A stretch of 6,649 nucleotides of DNA, taken from Desulfobulbaceae bacterium (GTDB lineage: Bacteria; Desulfobacterota; Desulfobulbia; Desulfobulbales; SURF-16). The notes under the pieces were generated by a model. That model saw nothing but the letters and a program-made list of their open reading frames with translations. It did no database searches and was not told the DNA's origin. The stretch is taken from NCBI GenBank assembly GCA_021160685.1, contig JAGHCC010000218.1, positions 1 through 6,649 on the forward strand, read 5' to 3'. The translations under genes were made by a program, and so were the position numbers. This document shows, one piece after another, positions 6,222-6,649 of the stretch; position 1 is the first letter of the stretch, and every line of letters begins with the position of its first letter.

Positions 6222-6230
6222 CAGCTCAGG
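6222..6230. other. 9-nt convergent intergenic junction
   Basis: Only nine bases separate the TAG of the MBL-fold gene from the stop of the minus-strand gene. No bidirectional terminator hairpin is visible here or just inside either gene, so transcripts from both sides probably read into each other. Confidence 0.6.
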
Positions 6231-6649
6231 TTAAGTATCACGAAACCGTTTCAGATCCTCAAGATCCCTTTCCAGCCCCATCTCTTCAAACAGAGTCATT
6301 GCCTTTTCCAGATATCCATTTGCATCGATTCCGTTGAGTTTTCTGTATCGGCTCCCGGGATCAAGCATCCGCTTGCCAACCTCAAAACAGGTCCGGGAAA
6401 GGTCAGGCCTGGCACCCATCCGTTCCCCCTCAGCAATTGCTCGGCTCCAATATTTCATGGCTTTGCCCTGCTTTTCAACCAGCCAGAAATAATCCCCCAT
6501 GAGTTTGTAAGTAGAAGTACGGGACGGTGCATATTTACGAACATTTTCTAGCGCTTTCCCCCCGCTTTGCCGGGCTCTCTTTTTAAGCATCCGCACATCT
6601 GCATATCTTCCTGAACCCGTAACTTTTCTTAATACACTCATGTCATTAA
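6231..6649 (-). CDS. TPR-type C-terminal region, possibly the tail of a class III adenylate/guanylate cyclase protein (5' end likely outside window)
   Basis: The minus-strand frame is open from the window edge to a TAA at 6231-6233. A Met codon at 6641-6639 would give a 136-residue protein. The frame continues upstream of it to the edge (Asn-Asp) and no Shine-Dalgarno can be assessed, so a longer protein is more likely. The sequence is alpha-helical and TPR-like: YKLMGDYFWLVEKQGKAMKYW (45-65), AIAEGERMGARPDLSRTCFE (68-87), VGKRML (88-93), then KLNGIDANGYLEKAMTLFEEMGL (101-123). This pattern, with a G-x-R-x-x-L-S-R-T step, a KLNGI turn and a YLEKA-x-x-LFEEMGL helix, resembles the C-terminal ends of deltaproteobacterial proteins with a class III cyclase domain, an AAA-type ATPase and TPRs. 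I recall the pattern and have not checked it. No catalytic domain lies in the window. It converges on the CNB/MBL pair, which would be meaningful if the missing part is a cyclase. Confidence 0.65.
   Translation of the reverse strand, partial: NDMSVLRKVTGSGRYADVRMLKKRARQSGGKALENVRKYAPSRTSTYKLMGDYFWLVEKQGKAMKYWSRAIAEGERMGARPDLSRTCFEVGKRMLDPGSRYRKLNGIDANGYLEKAMTLFEEMGLERDLEDLKRFRDT

Noticed and set aside
6242..6252. Small GAAAC-C-GTTTC palindrome near the convergent junction as a terminator
   Set aside because: The stem is 5 bp with a one-base loop that cannot form sterically as written, and no U-tract follows on either strand.

Overview
The window comes from a Gram-negative (diderm) bacterium, because it encodes an outer-membrane two-partner-secretion (TPS) transporter. 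GC content is moderate by eye. The mix of a haemagglutinin-type exoprotein, a ShlB/FhaC transporter, a TPR-CHAT protein and a TPR protein resembling the tail of a class III cyclase suggests Desulfobacterota (deltaproteobacterial) origin. This is inferred from protein style, not demonstrated. There are no RNA genes, insertion sequences, CRISPR repeats or phage genes.

Layout. Five plus-strand genes are packed head to tail. (1) The 3' end of a TpsA-type secreted beta-helix protein (3-755). (2) Its TpsB outer-membrane transporter (770-2575). (3) A large TPR-CHAT protein with an export signal and an intact His/Cys dyad (2586-4970). After an 85-nt gap come (4) a single-domain cyclic-nucleotide-binding (CNB) protein (5056-5460) and (5) a metallo-beta-lactamase-fold hydrolase (5457-6221) that overlaps it by ATGA. 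A convergent minus-strand reading frame (6231 to the window end) meets gene 5 with only 9 nt between stops. It looks like the C-terminal TPR tail of a larger protein, possibly an adenylate/guanylate cyclase. Every gap is under 100 nt, and no terminator or convincing promoter is visible inside the window.

How the genes may work together. TpsA is carried to the surface by TpsB. The CHAT protein is predicted to enter the periplasm, possibly as a lipoprotein, which would place a caspase-like cysteine protease in the same envelope compartment as TpsA. TpsA ends in a compact non-repetitive tail with a single Cys and a GRDGLP motif, a plausible element for anchoring or processing. The CNB and MBL proteins have no export signal and look like a translationally coupled cytoplasmic pair. 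Whether they belong to the secretion system or form a second module is open.

Most worth following up: the envelope TPR-CHAT/TPS pairing, a perfect 10-bp-arm hairpin inside the CHAT gene, a dnaX-like A AAA AAG slippery site about 50 nt after it, and the CNB protein next to a cyclase-like tail.
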